From an uncultured Bacilli bacterium (lineage in GTDB: Bacteria > Bacillota_I > Bacilli_A > RF39 > UBA660), in assembly GCA_947585885.1 (NCBI GenBank), contig CANPXI010000124.1, positions 1 through 8,841 of the forward strand: a stretch of DNA of 8,841 nt, in the 5' to 3' direction. The notes beneath the pieces are model-generated. The model ran no database searches, had not been told where the DNA came from, and was given only the letters and a program-made list of their open reading frames with translations. Shown here one piece after another: positions 6,601 to 8,841 of the stretch. The position numbers and the translations under genes were made by a program. Positions within the stretch are counted from its first letter, which is position 1; the number at the start of each line of letters is the position of its first letter.

Positions 6601-8841
6601 AATTACATTACCTTCTTTATCATATTCAAATGTTATAGATCTAGGATCTTTTATTACCATTATATTAGTTATATATAATGAATTGGCTTCGTGTAGTGAC
6701 ATTATTACTAAACTTGCTGATTCAAAGTCTGTGTTTGCTTCAAATGTTGCATTAAAGTATTGCCATTCTTCACTAGATTGTTCTAATGGAGTAAACGGAG
6801 CACATGTTCCCATTTCCCCATTAACATGAAATAAATTCATAAGAACACTATTGCCTTGAATTTCGTATACTTGTTCAAAAGGTGTTATTCCTTCGTTTTT
6901 ATACCAAAATGATACTCTAAATCTTTCTCCTTTTTTACCAAATAAATTCAAATTATAAGTTGCTACAATTTCTTCTTCTGGATAACTATTTATTTTTAAT
7001 GCTTTTTGATTATTTTCAATATCTACTATTTCATAACTTGTATGTTCGGTATTAGTTATATTCCAATTTATTAAACCATTTCTAAAATCTGAGTTTTCTA
7101 CCAAATTTCTTGGATTTGAAACAATACCTTCTTCTAATTGCATTTCATCTATATAGAAGAATGTTCCTGGTTCTGAAGAGAACTTTATAAGCATTGTAGA
7201 ATTACTTTCAAATGTACCACTAAAAGTGTATTTATGATAATCAAAAAAACTTATATTAGTTTCTTGAACATGATAATTATCTTTTTCTATTTCTTCTCCA
7301 TTAATAATTTCTAAACATGTTATATTAAGTCCAGCTCCATTCATTGGAATATCTGCCCTCATGTAAAACGATAATGTATAATCTTCAGCTTCTTCAATAT
7401 TAAATTCTATAGCATTATTATTTGCTAACAATAAACAATAATTTCCACTTTTTTGATAAATACTACTTTTTGAAGCAGAATCACTTAATTTAAAATTACA
7501 TTCATTTAATTCTCTTTCAAAATCTCCATTTATTAATAAATTGTTTACATATTTTGAATATGGTGTAGTTTGTATTGGTTTATATTTTAATTTGTTATTT
7601 TCCTCTGTTATAAATTTATTATAATAATTTACTGTTTCTACATATGCATCTTTTATACTATTATTATTTTTAGTATATAAAGTTTTATTAATTGCTGAAC
7701 CTAAATTATTGAATGTATAAACTGCCTTTTTGCCTTTATTATCGGCTATTGTAGTATTGGTTTTATTGTATTCAAAAGATAATGTTTTTCCTTCTGTGTT
7801 AGTAATACTTTTTTCTATAATCTTTTTAATTTTATAAGGAGAAGCATCATAATATTCAAAATCATATGATAAATTATTTGTATCAGTTATTTTATTTATT
7901 AAATTGTTTGAATTATATGAAAATGATACTAATCCTTCTTTAGTAGTTATACTTTGTAATTTTGAATTGTTAACTGATATTGTAGAAGTTTCATAATTAC
8001 TTGTAATAATTATGTTATCACTATTATAGCTTAAACTTATTGCTTCATTGTTTGCATCTGTTATAGTTTTTATTTTACCATTATCATATGTTATATTAAT
8101 TTCATTATTATTAGCGTCAATTATTTTTGTTAATAAATATTTATTATTTATGTGAGTATAAATTTTTTTGTTTCCTTCATTATTTTCTAAATGATATTCA
8201 TTATTCTCAAATGTAACAGTTAAATTCATTCCCTCTTCATCATTATATTTATTTTTTTCTATAGAATAAAAATATATTTTTGTACCAGTTGAAGATATTA
8301 GTCTTAAATAATCCATACTTTCTTCATCTGAAATTTTGATTGATTCTACTGCCATTTCTTCTTCTAAATTTAATTTCCAACCTTTTGCTATACTATTTAT
8401 TCCATCCATAATTACATTTTGCGTGTTATATACCGCTTGTAAAGTTACTGGAAATTTCCCACTTATTGTTTGATTTAAATAAAAATTATTATTTAAATTA
8501 CCATTTTTAATATTTATATATGATGTACCAGTAGTAAATGGTATATCAGTATAACTCAAATAATCAATTAATCCGTTTTGATCTATATATGTTACAGTTA
8601 AATATGGTCTATAGGCTTCTTCTGGAAATAGGTAATCATTATATTTGGAATAGCATTCATATTCATTAAATTTATCATCTATTGTTTCATTAATCCATTT
8701 TAACATTACTCCATAATTATCTTTTCCAGAATACCATTTTTTTGTTAAGTCAGTAATATCAAATGAAGAAATATAAATTGGTGCGGGTAACCCTCTTTTA
8801 GGATAAAAATATGTTTCCATTTTAGGATTATATTTATCATT
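3676..8841 (-). CDS. RHS/YD-repeat polymorphic-toxin-like protein, 5' end outside window
   Basis: A giant Rhs-family protein, presumably a YD-repeat shell enclosing a C-terminal effector. The frame is open to the right edge (7 codons beyond the Met at 8820, which has no ribosome binding site), so that Met is probably internal and the N-terminus is missing. Residues below count from that Met (1714 aa visible). 11-80: end of a DNRLRE-like domain (ITDLTKKWYSG, NYGVMLK, RPYLTVTY). 215-370: first YD-like repeats. 424-565 and 568-725: two carbohydrate-binding-like jelly rolls (LLINGDFE and LVENSDFRNGLINW openings; FYIDEMQLEEG closing). About 817-946: ricin-B-like region (YHIRSKGTDKYLYY). 955-1460: dense YD repeats. 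1462-1525: Rhs core (NPFRYRSYYYDEETKLYYL, RYYNPEWGRF, NNPLTRKDDEG). 1526-1714: tip with a Gly/Ala-rich hydrophobic stretch (1532-1590) and an unrecognised end. The family assignment is firm; toxin function is inferred. It stops with TAG, 10 bases before the next gene. Confidence 0.95.
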   Translation of the reverse strand, partial: NDKYNPKMETYFYPKRGLPAPIYISSFDITDLTKKWYSGKDNYGVMLKWINETIDDKFNEYECYSKYNDYLFPEEAYRPYLTVTYIDQNGLIDYLSYTDIPFTTGTSYINIKNGNLNNNFYLNQTISGKFPVTLQAVYNTQNVIMDGINSIAKGWKLNLEEEMAVESIKISDEESMDYLRLISSTGTKIYFYSIEKNKYNDEEGMNLTVTFENNEYHLENNEGNKKIYTHINNKYLLTKIIDANNNEINITYDNGKIKTITDANNEAISLSYNSDNIIITSNYETSTISVNNSKLQSITTKEGLVSFSYNSNNLINKITDTNNLSYDFEYYDASPYKIKKIIEKSITNTEGKTLSFEYNKTNTTIADNKGKKAVYTFNNLGSAINKTLYTKNNNSIKDAYVETVNYYNKFITEENNKLKYKPIQTTPYSKYVNNLLINGDFERELNECNFKLSDSASKSSIYQKSGNYCLLLANNNAIEFNIEEAEDYTLSFYMRADIPMNGAGLNITCLEIINGEEIEKDNYHVQETNISFFDYHKYTFSGTFESNSTMLIKFSSEPGTFFYIDEMQLEEGIVSNPRNLVENSDFRNGLINWNITNTEHTSYEIVDIENNQKALKINSYPEEEIVATYNLNLFGKKGERFRVSFWYKNEGITPFEQVYEIQGNSVLMNLFHVNGEMGTCAPFTPLEQSSEEWQYFNATFEANTDFESASLVIMSLHEANSLYITNIMVIKDPRSITFEYDKEGNVIKANGLDNNSSSFNYDTNNQLISSFSPKGNSFKFEYDNKITDRTINGISDSGISNQIKYDNFNNPNKTIIKNTLIDNIILENHNYHIRSKGTDKYLYYEKNEGLFKFTEDECNKATFKFENIKEESYKIKIGNLELKVYDSNIGLSYDNDGSLFIIKSNENGSYSFILNDDITKNLVDNENTLKTDERDESKYETQFYIEDIELNNYIESKSYYTEDGKFITKVVDALGKETKYDIDNKTGLTNSITNAKGITTYMEYNEKELPIKVTNNNKEIYYTYNEQNLLTNIQSGNKNYEFSYDDFLNLKETKINNQLLLSNTYEENNGELIKKEYGNNAEINYEYDILNRLYKVKKENKTYTYHYDNLGNISKIISDNEEHKYIYDVSHRISDYIFNNLLIKYTYDINNNITNKEYSKNYIPFQNIIFEYNNDDSITKIKLNDIEYNYNYDYLGRLISTNINNNLKVEYEYITNGNKTSFILKSMKIDNDKYEYRYDDLYNIIRIYLNDEVINDYEYDNINELVLAKDYQNNLIYEYVYNSEGNITEKKTYNLNNDLLKTDTFEYTNSNWEDQLTKFNDNSITYDNIGNPLTIGNINLTWKNGRELSKYIKDDLEINYTYDINGIRLSKVINGVETKYLLEDTIIKLEENPNYMIEYIHDNNDNLIGFKYNNELYYYKKNFQNDIIGIYNSNYEQIATYTYDSYGNIISIKDNQNNEITDKNNIAIINPFRYRSYYYDEETKLYYLNSRYYNPEWGRFISIDAQLYNGYLGTNTYLYCGNNPLTRKDDEGDWRHFACAFGGAILGGITKVASNYATGKKLSEGVLGAMAGGAVAGLLFSFDLGLVLVAAASTATEKIVNEVTSYSNSRLASLNNSSKAKSVNKTNIKNSIVNVVEETVYSTATAYVSGKVGDIAFKAKIRGAKPKKFLTSFTGKHAQAFGINASISDIAQNLLNDIMTGVRQLNETYNIKLPMLYPIIR

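Noticed and set aside
1..8841. tRNA, rRNA, CRISPR array or transposase
   Set aside because: No cloverleaf-like GC-rich segment, no regularly spaced direct repeats and no transposase motifs were seen on either strand.

Overview
The window is extremely AT-rich (roughly a quarter G+C by eye) and almost wholly coding on the minus strand. Codon choice, strong AGGAGG-type ribosome binding sites and the protein families point to a low-GC Gram-positive (Bacillota or a relative such as gut Bacilli/Clostridia) or a phage-like element of one. TAA, TAG and TGA all end genes here and every Trp in the long frames is TGG, so the standard bacterial code fits and the Mycoplasma code does not.

Transcription runs right to left. 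From 8841 down to 3676 is a giant RHS/YD-repeat protein whose N-terminus lies beyond the right edge. It shows the end of a DNRLRE-like domain, two jelly-roll carbohydrate-binding-like domains, a ricin-B-like lectin region, a long YD-repeat shell, the Rhs core motif, and a roughly 190-residue C-terminal tip with no toxin family I recognise. Ten bases later comes a 316-residue membrane protein, then an overlapping 69-codon frame that may be a frameshifted tail or an orphan fragment, then a 203-residue membrane protein. The two membrane proteins sit where immunity genes normally sit.

The left part is a phage-type lysis module. It holds a signal-less M23 endopeptidase with two LysM domains (1092-1919), a TcdE/phage-type holin (695-1087), and a phage-late-regulator or sigma-like HTH gene split by an in-frame TAA (107-640). 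An intrinsic terminator at 71-108 overlaps the last codon of the split gene and closes the unit.

Taken together, the locus looks like a large polymorphic-toxin-like Rhs protein, candidate immunity proteins, a holin/endolysin exit route and a regulator, all in one direction with gaps of 4 to 54 bases. It resembles holin-dependent toxin release (C. difficile TcdE; type 10 secretion of Tc toxins in Yersinia). It could also be the end of a prophage that carries an Rhs cargo gene. The endolysin gene also contains three unusually long perfect hairpins.
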